Of a DNA stretch of 64,000 bases, positions 45,000 to 56,399 are shown piece after piece; the first letter of the stretch is position 1; each line of letters starts with the position of its first letter. Origin of the DNA: Amborella trichopoda (lineage: Eukaryota > Streptophyta > Magnoliopsida > Amborellales > Amborellaceae). Location: the NCBI RefSeq assembly GCF_000471905.2, contig NW_006498233.1, positions 873,733 to 937,732 on the forward strand, written 5' to 3'. The position numbers were made by a program, and so were the translations under genes. A model generated the notes under the pieces. It had not been told where the DNA came from and did not search any database. It saw only the letters and a program-made list of their open reading frames with translations.

Positions 45000-46140
45000 T
45001 GAAGGAAACTTTCTCTCCTGCTCTTTCTTTCTCTCTTATCCTCTTTCCCTCTCTTCTATCTCTATCTTTCTCTCTCCTCCTCTTTTCCCTCCTATCTATC
45101 TCTTTTTCTCTCTTTCTTTTCTTCTTTCTGTCTCTCTCATCTCCCTCTCAAACATGCACAACAATAAACATCGTTGTGTATGTCTCTCCCTCTCTCCCCT
45201 TCTTCCTTCCTCTTTTCTCCCTGCTTTCTTTCATTTCCTATTCCTCCTCTTTCTTAATTCTCTTATTCTTTTTCTCTCTACTTTCCTTTCCTCTTTCTCT
45301 CCCCTAAACCTTCTATCTTCCTCTTTGTCTTTCTTTCTCTCACTCTGTTATTTCTTTTCTCTCTCCTCTCCAATCGTACATAGTAATGCTCATCGTTGGG
45401 CATGACATTCTAATTCTTCCCTTATCCTTTGGAAACTTGCATTGTGAGTCAGGCCTTAATTAGAGTGGCTAGCAGGGCCTCTGTCCTAGTTTCTGCTTCC
45501 CCATGTTGTGCACAGCGATGCTCTTCGTCACGCATGATATTTCTTTTCTCACTCTTTGACTAGGACACTGGACCAGGCCCTTCCCAGAGTGGTGGGTCAG
45601 GTCATGTATGAGTCTCTTATGACCCAATCGGTGATGCTTAACGCCGCGTGTGTCTTCTCCTTTCTTATTTCTATCTCTCTGACATGGACGATGGAAATCA
45701 TCGCTGTCCATGTTCCCTTTTTCTCTGTCTTCTTTGTCATGGATGGCGGAAGCCCATCGCCATCCATGCCTCCTTCTCCCTTCTTTTTCTCTCTTCTTTC
45801 CCCTCTTCATTCCCTCTCTTCATTCTCTCTTCTCTTCTTTCTCTCTCTCTTATTTATATCTCCTCCTCTCTTTCCTTTCTATATCTTCTCTTCTCTTCTC
45901 TTTCTCTCTCTTCCTTTCTTCTTCCCTCTTCTTTACTTTCTTTTCTATCCTCTTGTCTCTTCTTTCTTCCCTCTTCTCGTCTCCTCTCTTCTCTTCTTCT
46001 TCTTTTCTCTTCTCTACTCTACTGTTCTCTTCTTCTTCTTCTCTTTCATCCTCTTCTCCTATCTTTCTTCTTCTCTCTCTTTATCTCTCTACTTTTCTTA
46101 TCTCTCTTCTTTCTCTTTCTTCTTCCTCTTACTCTCTAAT
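45000..46140 (+). repeat. C/T-rich tract with hairpin motifs
   Basis: Pyrimidine-rich DNA interrupted by motifs near 45150, 45370, 45510, 45670 and 45738. The last forms CATGGATGGCG (45738-45748) and CGCCATCCATG (45758-45768), a perfect 11-bp inverted repeat with a 9-nt loop. Long Ser/Phe/Leu frames (45556-46143 and overlaps) are by-products of composition. Confidence 0.85.
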
Positions 46141-46857
46141 TGACTAAGGGACAAGTCTAGCGCTGTCACGATAGTCTCGTCGTTGGGCAGTATTGCCGCT
46201 ATGCCAGTCTAAGTTACCATGCTTGTCTTGCTACCATGTCAAACTCACCGTTGTACCAGGCTGGTCGGTGTTGGTGTTCTATCGTCGAGTAGTACTGCTG
46301 TTGTGCCGATCCACGTTACCGTGCCCATCTTGCTACCACGTCAAGTCAATCATCATGCCAATCTAGCCGCTGTGCTAGGCTAGACACCTGGTCAAATGTA
46401 TTTTTCTTTTCTTTTCTTCTTTCTTCTTCCTTCTCCCAACCCTCATCTTATCATCTCTTCTCTTTTCTCCTTTGACTGTACACGCCTGTGTACATTCACC
46501 CAAAAAGACAAGGTTGGGTCCTTTGGCCCACTTGTCTTGTAAAATTATCTATGTGTGTGTGATTGCAGAAACAAGAGAATACAGGCCAAGGGAGGTGATT
46601 TTGAACCAGCTGTAGGACTGTGGGGCATTCTTTGTGATCTAAGGGGGTGCCAACATGAGTTAGTCCGAGTAAGTCCCGCACCCACCTTAAATTCCTCTCT
46701 CATCGGTTGATATACCTACCCTTATTTCCTAATAAAGTTCTTGAGAGAGTAATCTCAAGTCTCGGGTTTCCTGAAACCCGAGACACGTGTCACCAGATCA
46801 TTTAGATTTGGAGGGCGAGATCGAGGCGCCTAACTAGGGATACATTGACCGGGGACT

Positions 46858-48340
46858 GCATGTTTTCCATGTGATCAATCTTCTCCATTATTTCTCGCAC
46901 CATCTATTCAAACCTATCCATGCATTCTTTCTGGCTGTCATTAGGTTCGGTCACCATCATAACGCTAACCATTTCCTCAGGGAGGCTAGCCTTAAGTGCA
47001 ATCGAAGTCTTTCGAGGTTGGCGGGTCGCACACAATAGATCGATCAGCAAGGGCTCAGCATGCCCTGACTGAACTTGAGTCTTATATGCTGACCGCATGA
47101 GGACCGTGGTTGCTGGGTGGTCGGGTCATCTTTTACAATGCTGACCACTGTGCAGGATTCATGCACCTCTTCTTTGAGCTCTATCATCTGAAGAGGGTAG
47201 AAGAAGTTATGGTGAAGTGAGTCATCGGAGCTGGGTGCCTCGACTGTGTTAGTGGCTTCCCTAGTCAGGATTTATATACCCCTGTCGTGCTTGGCTTTGA
47301 GGCTTTGATGGACCTCATGTCAGAACTACGATCGAAACTGTGGCTAGTCGGCAGCCCTTCTTGCATAAGAGAGAGACGTCTCCATTAGGTTAGGCAATGG
47401 GTTTGAGCCAAGAACTGGGGTCAACCTGGGTCGAGGAGGATGAAGGACTTGGTCTCCCGTCAGGTCTTTGCCCCAAGCTCTCTTATGGGCTCTAGAGGCA
47501 TGATCGATTTGATGAGGCTGGTTCAAGATGGTACTCTTAGAGAAGATATTCTAGTACTAAGGCTTGAGGTGTCCGTCGTGAGGAGAAAGGCGGAGGGAGA
47601 AGGAATCGGCTCTCAACAATTTCTAAGTCAGGAACGAGGAGCGGTTCGTGAAGGCGGGGCGTGTGCGCCCCTGGATAAGGATCACGGGTGACTTGAGAGT
47701 CAGGCTGGGCTCGAACAAGTTGTCTGGCCTTAGGAGGCAGAGAGCTGCGAGAAGGTGTCTATAAGGGAACTAATGGAAGCCTGCCCCCTACAGGGTGTGC
47801 TAGTGTGTGCTTACCGAGAGGACGGGGGGTCGCCTCCCATGTGCTCAGGATGGCGCAGCAATGGTGTTGCCCTGAGCGGTGGGATGCACATGCACATGTA
47901 TAGGTTTCGACCCAAGGAGGCCTAATTATGTACACTTACTCGAGGTAATACAAGGGTTGCCCTGAGGTGTGGCTCGAGTGGATGATTCACGAGCCTTAGG
48001 GTGTGTGCATGAGGTGGAGGCTCCAGCATCTCCACCTTGATGTGTTGAGGCTCTAAGCATAGAAACCAGAGGTGCTAGAGGAATGTGGGGGGTAGCCTTG
48101 CGGTGACCCACAGGAGCAATGACAACTTCTTTTTCTTTTGCAGTAAGGGACTGGGTAGCCTTTCGACGTACCTCGGCGATACGATTGGCAAGTGACTTGT
48201 CAGTGACATGGTGCATGTTGTGAGTGGTAGTAGACATGCTATTGATGCAAAGTGCTTTGGTGGAAGTCCCACCAGAGCTAGGAGATGGGGAGTTAGGGAC
48301 TATTTGAAGACATTTTTTAGCACCTTGATCCCCAGTCAAT
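46858..48340 (-). other. Inverted Tat leader segment between two LTRs
   Basis: The minus strand begins at 48340 with TTGACTGGGGATCA, a PBS-like sequence. It then encodes, in G1 leader order, NSPSPSSGGTSTKALC (about 48265), SSTRATPQGNP (about 47970), HKRAWGKDLTGDQV (about 47485), SAYKTQVQSGHAEPLLIDLL (about 47090) and EPNDSQKECMDRFE (about 46945). These match 19060-20480 of G1, but in opposite orientation to the LTRs on both sides. Similarity stops near 46858 at the degraded PBS of the left LTR. No gag core is included. Confidence 0.7.
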
Positions 48341-49539
48341 AAAGCTTAACAAACAATGGAAATTTTGGTAGTCTTAGAATAGCCCCAGAACTAGCCAAGA
48401 TCTTCATAAAGACTCTCAAAAGTCTCTTGCCATGTTTCTTCACATTTCGAAATGTTTAAGGCAGTGCAGATTAAGAAACAGTTTCGACAGAATCAAGCTC
48501 TACACCTTGAAACGGACCCTATAACTAGAGCTGTATTTTTGGTGTCTCCATTTACTGTGAGACCACTGCCATTGGATCCAAAATAGTTGAAATCAGGGGT
48601 CAAATTTCAACTTGAACGAACATCCCAGGAAGAAGTTATAGGCGAAAGAGTGAAACAGGAGGAGTCGCATGCTATTCCCATGCGGCCACCCTTCAACTCA
48701 ACTCCATTAAAGGGACAGTCACAAACAGTGACATGCGACACTTATATCTCCATTGTTCGATATCGGATCGTGCTCAAACTTGACGGAGCGAGTTCGTTTC
48801 GTCAAGGCGAGCATTTCGATATGTGGCACACCTTGTGACGAAGCCCGAGCGCGAAGAAAAGTTAGAGAGAACTTGCTAATCCGTGAAGAAAGTGCAGAAA
48901 AATTAGCAGCGTCGTGCCTCACTCGAGTGTCGAAATCAGCAGCTCGTGAACCCGATCGACACGAAACCAGTTCTCGTAAGGTTTAGGGCTATCTCTAATT
49001 CGAACCCCGTACATGATGAATGGTCAGATTCTGCACACAAAGCCGACGAAGTGACTGTAAATTCCATCGTTGTAATTCTAGATTCTGGCCAAAACTTTAA
49101 ACTTGCAAAATCTTCATACGAGAACAGAATCGAGCTGCGTTTGTTGCCCCGCGATCATGACGACATGCTTAGTGTGGTCCAGTAAAGAAATCACAGAAAA
49201 ACATCAAGGAGAACGAGCACACAATCAATCCAAAGTTTCAAGGTTCATTTAATTTCAAGTCACCTGATCGTGCCCTAAAAACAAGATCCATGGCTCTTAG
49301 TTGGCATCAAATCGATCGCTATGACGAGCCCTAAAAGAAAACAATTATCTTTCAATCAAACGGGCATCCGAACAACCGTGGATCATCCATGAAAAATCAT
49401 GCACGTTCTAGGGCAACACAGAAACTGTCTTGGAATTCCACAACTTGTTAGGAAGGGGAAAATCTGTCATTTTCACCCTTCTAATTTCTTTTCATTCAGT
49501 TAAATCTTAATTTCCAGCAATTAGGTTTAATTTTGATCA

Positions 49540-49572
49540 ATCCACCCATGTTTAGGTACAAATTTATATATA
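49540..49572 (+). promoter_or_regulatory. LTR core promoter of G4
   Basis: ATCCACCCATGTTTAGG, then TTTATATATACC. Conserved with 29271-29304 and 44830-44861. Confidence 0.7.
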
Positions 49573-50107
49573 CCACGTACCATCATTGTACGCAAGAGGC
49601 TTGGAACCCTTCACAAAAGAGAATTTTTACTTAATAGAATTCCATTTCCTTCTCATTGTTGGGTCACGTTTGGTGAGAGAGAAAGAGGAGAGAGAAACTT
49701 TTGGACCGATATCCCTAGGCTTAAGGTAAAGTTTTTCTCTCTTCTTGTCTTTCTTCTTCTTCTTCTTCGTCTAAGCCTCCCTCAGAGGCCATCCACTGTA
49801 GTGGCAGTGTCGTGCATGCCTCTTTCTTTTCTTTTCCTTCCTGTCGTTTCACAAGTCGCGCATGGCGATGGCAGTGCCATGCACGAGCGCATTTCCCCCT
49901 TTTGTTTGTTTGTCTCTATCTCTCATGGAGGCTCACAGACGGAGCTACTCATCGTCGTCCGCAGAGGTATCCTCGGTGTCTCAGTGAAGAACACAAACGA
50001 CAACTTATTGCCTCCCGCAAGGGTCTTCCCCCTTGTTGTGCGCCTATCACAGACGATGATGCCTATCGCCACCCGCAAGAAGGCGTGGCAACAATTATCA
50101 CCGTCTG

Positions 50108-50640
50108 CGAGCTTCCTTAGCTTGCTCGGTGCCTATCGCCGTCCGCGAGCTCCGTTCGCGCACCCGGTGCCTATTGCCGCCTATGAGCTACCTTCGCACT
50201 CTCGGTGCCTATCGCCGTCCACGAGCTTCCTTCATGTGCTCGGTGCCTATCACCGTTCCTGAGCTCCCTTCACATGCTCGGTGCCTATCACCGTCTGTGA
50301 GCTTCCTTCATGCTCTCGGTGCCTATCGCCGTTTATGAGCTTCCTTCACGTGATTGGTGCCTATCGCCGTCCATGAGCTCCCTTTGCGCTCTCGATTCCT
50401 ATTTCCATCCTCGAACTCCCTTCACGCACTCAGTTCCTATCGCCGTTCGCAAGCTTCCTTTGCGCGTTAGATGTCCATCGCCATCCGTGATCTTCCTTCG
50501 TGCGCTTGGTACTCATCGCCGTCCGCAATTTCTCCTTTATGTCCCATGCCTATCGCCGTGTGCCTTTTAAAAAACTATTGCCGCACGCTTCACTGTTGGC
50601 TATCGTTGTGCGCTTCCCAAGAGGCTACCGCTGCTTGCTC
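50108..50640 (+). repeat. 38-bp minisatellite (CGGTGCCTATCGCCGTC)
   Basis: From about 50108 to 50530, eleven units of 38 bp read CGGTGCCTATCGCCGTCCRC then GAGCTTCCTTCR plus variable bases. Shorter relatives (GGCTATCGTTGTGCGCTTC) continue to 50640. It sits in the transcribed part of the G4 LTR. Confidence 0.85.
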
Positions 50641-51258
50641 AGGGGTGCACTGCCTTACCATGTTGCCAACGGCAATGCCCAGCCCCATCCGTAGTTCACT
50701 ACTCACCCTTTAGCCAACACCGTCTAAGGGCCGTGACACTGCTACTCCAAGGTTGTGGGTGGCAACGCCTAGCCTTATCGAGACTCCATCTCTTTGCCAT
50801 CCCATGCATTCTCCTCACTCTTTTCTCCTCTCATTCAAACCCTTTTCTTTTCATCATCCTAATTTCTCACCTTCTCAGCCATATGAAGGTACATTTCTCA
50901 AAGACAATGGTGGGTCCTTCGGCCAACTTGTCTTATAAATTAATCATAGTAGTGTTGTGCAGAAAACAATAAGATTGTAGGTCAAGGGAGGTGATTTCGA
51001 ACCAGCTGAAGCAGTTGGGGGGCTTTCCGTCATGATCTAAGAGGGTGCCCATGCGAGTCAGCCCGAGTAAGTCACAGATCCTGGTGAAGTTGGTCCCCAC
51101 CACATATTCAAATTCCTCTCTCATCAGTTGGATACCTACCCTTGTTCTTGAACATGGTTCTCGAGAGAGCGATCTCAAGTCTTGGGTCTTTCAAACCCGA
51201 GACACATGTCACTTGATTACCTAGAACGAGGAGGCGAGATCGAGGCACTTAACCAGCT

Positions 51259-51277
51259 TAGCTACCCCACTGGGGAC
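51259..51277 (+). promoter_or_regulatory. Primer-binding site of G4
   Basis: TAGCTACCCCACTGGGGAC. The 3' part (CCACTGGGGAC) is intact relative to the Tat consensus; the 5' part has diverged. Placed directly after U5. Confidence 0.7.
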
Positions 51278-52281
51278 TTATTAACCCTCATAAACACAAG
51301 CTCGTGGGTCTTGACCTCCTAAGGTCAAACCAGTTGAGCAAACCCGGGTTGACCCCCAAGTCACCCGAATGGCTAACCCTAAAGGTGCACACACACCAAC
51401 TTTGTAGGTTCCTCCTCTACCCCAGCTCAGGCAGAGCCACCAACCAGCTTCTTCTTATGTTGCTTTTCCTATACCAGGCAAGCATCTCGAGACTTGGTAC
51501 TCAAAGGTCTTCCCTAAGAGTACCAGCTTGAGTCAGTCTCAAGATAGCCGTGCACCAGGCCCCATAAAGGAATTCGGGGCAATGGCCTCAGACAGAGGCC
51601 TCCAGCCTCCAAGTCAGCGACCCAAGTTGCCCCCTGTCCTTGGACCCCATTCTTTGCTCCAGCTAATAGACACGGCCCTCATCTGCTCAAGAAAACCAAG
51701 ATAGTCCAAATCTCAGGCTCGGTTTTGGAAAGAGGTCCATAATAGCCTTAAGATTAAGTAGAAGAAAGGTCCATAGATCCTGACCAAAGAAGCCCCCAAG
51801 GTAGTTGAGGTTACCCCCTTTGGTGACCTCCCGCCTCATAATCCATTTTTCCCTTTGTGGATCCCAGAGCCTGAGAAATTCTAAGAATATTGCTTGGTGA
51901 TCACTGCCCAGAAGCCACAGTCCCAAGACCGTTGAGAACCGATCCTCACAAAGTCTGCGTACGAGGCTCTAGTCCAGTCGGGTCATACTGAGACCCCACA
52001 GACCCACTTGCTATGCACCACTCGCCAACCTCGGCTGTCCACCTGGCTCTGACCTTCGAGAAGAAACAATCAGTGTCATGGTGACGACGCATAAAAAGAG
52101 CAGATGAAAAGGTTTGAGGTAATGATGCAGTCCATCCTCGAAAAGATGGAATGCCTAGAAGCCTTTAGGTCTCCTTATTCTCACCATGAGACTGATTGTC
52201 TATCTAGTGAAGACACATTTATCAGGAAAACTCCCCCACTGTTTCTCAGGATAACTCTGCTTCCCGTGGGTTTCTTAAATT
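51278..52281 (+). other. Leader of G4 with broken frames
   Basis: Plus-strand peptides include TWYSKVFPKSTSLSQSQ and SAYEALVQSGHTETPQTHLL, matching leader peptides of G1 (TWYSKAFPKSTILRNP) and of the inverted segment (SAYKTQVQSGHAEPLL). Stops are frequent. No domain is recognised. Confidence 0.5.
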
Positions 52282-53037
52282 GACATAGATGTCATGGTGG
52301 CCCATAGCCTCAAGAACAAGATCCCGAGCATGGCAGAGGCACCGATCTACCAGAAGCCGTACCCTTCATACATCGACAAAGTGTCGTTTCCCTCGCACTA
52401 CCAAAAGGGGAAGCTCCCGTTGTTCAATGGTACTACATCCCCGCACCAGCATACTGCCTATAGACAAATAGCGACTGACAGGCGACTCCTCCTCCATTAG
52501 TTCGTCGAGACTCTCGAAGGGCCCACCTTCCAGTGGTATGCTCGACTGCCTCCAAACTCGGTGCACATCTGGCAGGAAATGGAGCAGTTGTTTTACCAAC
52601 GCTTCTACGAAGTCCAAAGGAACATGGAAACCATTGAGCTCCTCACTCTGACTCAAGACCTTGGTGAGCTAGTTGACAAGTTCATCGCCTGATGGAGAGA
52701 GATGGCAACCTTTCATGCCACTCCTATGATTGACAAAGAAGCTATCCAGACTTGCATACGAAACATGCTTCCTGAGATCGCCCTGCATGTCGAGGCCTCC
52801 AACCCACCCTCCATGTCAGAGCGCATCTCTAAAGAAGTTCGTATCGAGGGTCTATCCAAACACCATGGTGGATGTCATCAGCAAACCTCTGGCTTGAACT
52901 CTAGCTCCAACAATCAGGGCAATAAGCAAAAAGCAGTGATCAATGCGGCCATCACCATGACTAACACTAACAAAGCTGCCCCTCAAACCTTGGACCTCTC
53001 CAAGACACAGACGCCTCAGGCCGGGGGTAAACAATAA
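52282..53037 (+). pseudogene. Tat-type gag (G4)
   Basis: The frame reads YQKPYPSYIDKVSFPSHYQK (about 52350), QFVETLEGPTFQWYARLPPN-like sequence after a stop at 52498, WQEMEQLFYQRFYEVQRNME and LLTLTQDLGELVDKFIA, then a second stop near 52690. The frame 52702-53037 continues IQTCIRNMLPEIALHVEASN and KAAPQTLDLSKTQTP. Only these two stops separate about 250 codons, so this is the best-preserved gag of the window. It is closest to the gag of G1 (shared EEMEQLFYKRFYEV). The family role is particle assembly and RNA packaging. Confidence 0.85.
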
Positions 53038-53079
53038 TCCTACAATAAGGTCTCGCGTCCTAAAAACATTAATTGAAGT

Positions 53080-53780
53080 GACTTTTGGATCCAGCACCAG
53101 AACAAGGTGTACCCCTTCGATAAGGAGTGGGTTCTTGCACTGCTTCGATTTCTACTGGAGCAAACATGATCCAGTTGCCGAAGGTCAATGCTGCAGAGCC
53201 AGTTGGATAGGAGACACATGAGAGGTGTTGCGCCTATCACAGGAGAGTAGGCCACCCCACTCAAGACTGTTATAATCTCAACGACACTATCGAAGCCCTT
53301 ATTAACAAGCGTCGAAGAGTTAAAGAAAGCATTTGGGGCAACTGAGGCTTCTCATCTCACATAGTGACAATATAAGAAGATGATGGGTCACATGCCATCG
53401 TCCGTGCACTATTTTTCATAATGCTCGAAGAGGGACACATCACGCCAAAGTCGACAAGGCAACCCAAGTCCCTTCATCCAGGAATTGAGAACCTCTGGTG
53501 CTCGTATCACCTGATACGAGGCCATGACATGAGAGAAAGTGCTGGCTTCCACGAAATCTTGGCAAAGAAGATGCAGTAATGTCAGGAAGCTCATGGTAAC
53601 TTAGAAGGACGCCCTCAAGTCCCTGTTCCACCAATGCAAGAAGAACTCCCAACACAAGCCCTAGGATGGGCTGAGTTAGATCCTGCAGCCTAAACGCCTT
53701 GCCAAGGGTACGAAAAACCTCTCCCTATATCACCAAGTATGGGGCCATGACCTGAATAAATGCTCTAGGTTTGAAGCTAT
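53080..53780 (+). pseudogene. Three knuckle units (G4)
   Basis: The region opens HQNKVYPFDKEWVLALLRFL. The first unit CAYHRRVGHPTQDC (53229-53270) keeps CX2HX4HX4C and is followed by YNLNDTIEALINK. The second, CSYHLIRGHDMRES (53509), has lost the last Cys. The third, SLYHQVWGHDLNKC (about 53721), has lost the first Cys. They correspond one to one with the three units of G3. Frameshifts separate them. Confidence 0.7.
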
Positions 53781-54720
53781 AATCACTCAGAAGGTACAGG
53801 AAGGCCGCACCGTTTGCACCGTTCTGCTAAAGCACTTTCAAGACATCACTCTCGTCTAAGAGGAAATCCCACTATAGGTCCCTTATGAGCATACACTGGA
53901 TCCTTCAGAGCCCTCAACCTCTCAGCCCTAGGAAGTCTATCATGGGCGACGTAAGCTCAAGTCCTTGAAGCGTGAGGTAGTCCACCAAGCTAGGGCTACT
54001 CATCAGCCTGATAGGGCAGTCTAAACACCCCCTCAGGGATCTAGAAAGAGATGACGAGCACCTAGGTTAGCCCGTCGAAGGAATCCCATCTAGTCGAGGA
54101 AGAATTTCTCAAGCCTCTTCCTCCACTGCCGACATTGCAAGACTTCATCCCGGGCACAGCTCACCTAATTCTGTTATCCAATATGGGTGACGACACTAAA
54201 AACACCCAACAATTGTCAATGTCGAGGCAAGACCTAAAATACCCCCCTGCACACTTCCAATTCCGGCGACGATGTGAAAAACCTCGTGGAATATTCTAAC
54301 TCTACTTCTTCTCCCTCCTCTTATATTTCTTCCACAGGTGCGGCTCGACAATGCCTAGACTTCGACACTCTAAACAGAGAGTTCGGAGGCACCAGCCTTA
54401 GCAGGTCGCAGCAGAAGCGCCTACGAAAGATGTCAGCCCAAGCGGTTGGATTCTTGACAGTCGTTGATGCCCTGTCAACCTAAGCCAAGTCAGAGCCACC
54501 CTTAAGCTCCTCTTCCAAAGAGGCCTCCCACATGGTGCAGATCTTGGAAGTACCATCCAATACGGGGCAAATGAACCTGAGATTGGGGAAGAACTCAAGA
54601 TTCTCAAGTTTCCTGATCCTTCACTTTACCCTAAGCTTCAACCTCAAACCTCTACATCCCTAATACAAATACACATATTGCCTCCCCATCAACCCAAGAC
54701 GCACCAGCTGAACAACAAAG
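53781..54720 (+). pseudogene. Basic segment before the protease (G4)
   Basis: After EPSTSQP (about 53910) come VYHGRRKLKSLKREVVHQAR (53937) and, in the frame 54274-54483, ARQCLDFDTLNREFGGTSLS and QQKRLRKMSAQAVGFLTVVD. G3 has the same order at 34520-35210. The last 230 bp are Pro/Gln-rich with stops. No known domain is recognised. Confidence 0.55.
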
Positions 54721-54727
54721 TCAGCCA

Positions 54728-55505
54728 GTGTCACAAATCAAAACTCAACCAAAACCTTTCCCTAGGCCTACCCTACCACCTATACTAGTGACTGGATCAG
54801 GAACGAAGAAGATTAATGACGATAAAGTGAAATATGATGTAATTGGGCACTTGAGAAAGCTGTCAGCCCACCTAAGTATCTATGGTTCCCTCCTATTGTC
54901 TAGAGACTATCGTATGGCCCTGGTGAAACCTCTTTCTAACCCAAAGGTATATGAGACTGAAGTGGAGCCCATTGAGGTTGACACAGCCATCTTGAGTGGG
55001 TGCTTGGCAATCTCCTTTTTCTGAAGATGACCTTCAGTTGGGAGGCAAATTCCACAATCGTCCCCTCTTCGTGAATGATGAATTACATGCTTACCCTATC
55101 AACCAGATCATGCTAGATGGAGGGTCAATAGTCAACCTGATCCCAAGAAGGATCCTCACCCGATTGAGATGAGGATATGGTGACCTCACTCCTACCCGCA
55201 TCACCATGCAAGGGTTCAATCAGTCAGGAGAGAAGCCAACTGGCACAGTGCGCCTTCCTCTTAAGATCGGTGACCTCAACGATTATACCTAGTTTCACGT
55301 AATCGATAGCGATACCACTTACAACGTCCTGTTTGGTCGTCCTTAGCTTCACGATCAGGGGGTGGTTCCTTCCATGCTCCACCAATGCTTCAAATATAGT
55401 CGAGATGGGAGGCAACACACGGTCTATGTCGATAAAAGGCCGTTACCTATAGCTGAAACTCACTTTGCTGATGCCAAGTACTATTTCACAGATCTTCCAG
55501 GACGA
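54728..55505 (+). pseudogene. Retroviral-type aspartic protease (G4)
   Basis: The frame 54728-55024 carries VKYDVIGHLRKLSAHLSIYG and EVEPIEVDTAILSGCLAISF. After a stop the reading continues DLQLGGKFHNRPLFVNDELH, then the active site QIMLDGGSIVNLIPR (Asp codon 55116-55118), ITMQGFNQSGEKPTGTVRLP, FHVIDSDTTYNVLFGRP and VYVDKRPLPIAETHFADAKY. This is the pattern of plant gypsy proteases (DxGSxVNLLP, later TYNxLLGRPW). The enzyme would process Gag. Several in-frame stops (near 55022, 55171, 55291 and 55346) inactivate it. No RT follows. Confidence 0.85.
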
Positions 55506-55518
55506 TGATTGAAAGCAT

Positions 55519-56250
55519 GTGAGAGTGACAGGACCCTCATCTCATGATTACGTTGAAGATTTGGGACGAATGATTATAGACATGTTCAAGGAGGAGGGAA
55601 AGACATGGCAAAATGGCAAGCTAGAAGCAGCTCTTGAGACTAAGAAAGCCTTAGAAGTAGACCATCCAGCATCGAGGGTCACTTATATGGCAGACCAGCA
55701 AAAGGTTCTGCATGTCCCCATCGCCCTTTTACAAGCAGAATTGGCAAACCAACCATCAAGGAAGGTACTCCAAATTCCATCCTCCTTAAACAAGGGGATC
55801 ACATGCAACCAAGAGAAGGTCTTACATCTCGGAGACTCTTGAAGAGGTACAAGTGGACAAGAGTTAGTCGTCCATCTCTCAGGAACAAGACCCAATGGCA
55901 AAACTGAGAAGTGAGGTCCGTAGCCTTCAAAATCAGCTGGAGGTTATGCGCGTCACTTCAAAGAACTTGAAGGAGTTTGGCCCTAAGATTAAAACTTATG
56001 ACAAGCTCAAAAGCAATATACCTCGAATTGAAGCCAAGGCTCCCCTAGATTGGAGTATTTACAGTGAATAGGCTTACCAAATCATGAGAACCATGAATTA
56101 TGAGCCTCTGTCCAATCAAACACTAAGTGTGAGGAAGCAGCTGCTCCCTCATTCGAGGTCATTGAAGCCACGACATGCTGTCAAAAGACGAAGCAAGGAG
56201 TGGGCCATCCTTTTCATCTTGCATAGTGAAAGGGCAGAAGCAATAAAAAA
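55519..56250 (+). pseudogene. Conserved tail ORF downstream of protease (G4)
   Basis: The frame 55519-55842 has SSHDYVEDLGRMIIDMFKEE and QQKVLHVPIALLQAELANQP; G3 matches with HEDVEDIERMLVSMFKDEE and QKVLHVPIALLEAEL. The later part has LRSEVRSLQNQLEVMRVTSK, EAKAPLDWSIY and IMRTMNYEPLSNQTL. It ends about 150 bp before the end of the convergent antisense ORF. No known domain is recognised. Its conservation between G3 and G4 argues that it belongs to the family. Confidence 0.6.
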
Positions 56251-56399
56251 AAAGGAAGAGCAAAAGACATGTCGTACACAGAAAGAGAAAAGAGTTGTTC
56301 CATTCATAAATCAACTGGGCATTACAAGCTCCTTTTCTTTACAAAAAGAAGAAATGAAAAGAAAAAGAGAGAGAAGGCATTGTCATAATCGATCAATTG
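56251..56399. other. A-rich convergence zone of G4
   Basis: Separates the convergent sense and antisense ORFs, as at 36878-37046. A-rich on the plus strand; no clear AATAAA was found on the minus strand. Confidence 0.4.

Larger units (their letters stand above)
43700..46847 (+). mobile_element. Tat LTR between G3 and the inverted leader
   Basis: From about 44200 this LTR parallels 48940-51258: shared AAGGTTCAGGGCTATCCTTA-like sequence, CGATCGTGGC-like blocks, GCACGTTCTAGGGCA and ATCCACCCATGTTT. It has a promoter (44830-44861), a C/T-rich tract (45000-46140), GTGCCAGTCTAG-like repeats (46160-46400) and U5 (46480-46840). A degraded PBS (ACCGGGGACTG, 46848) follows. The left boundary is approximate. 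It is probably the 3' LTR of G3, but this is not proven. Confidence 0.7.
48345..51258 (+). mobile_element. Tat 5' LTR of element G4
   Basis: Ends at the PBS at 51259. U3 has GTTTAAGGCAGTGCAGATTA (48450), shared with G1. A promoter is at 49540-49572. The R/U5 part has a short C/T tract (49735-49770), a hairpin motif GCATGGC...GCCATGC (about 49859-49884), a 38-bp minisatellite and the U5 block GTGATTTCGAACCAGCTG. The LTR start near 48345 is approximate. Confidence 0.75.

Noticed and set aside
45556..46147. Three overlapping open frames of 145-195 codons
   Set aside because: Same effect as above in the second C/T-rich tract; three frames cannot all be real and none has a motif.
49801..50713. 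Several 60-150-codon frames with VPIAVRELPS-like repeats
   Set aside because: They come from the 38-bp minisatellite, which is open in all three frames; the period is not a multiple of three, so units shift frame.
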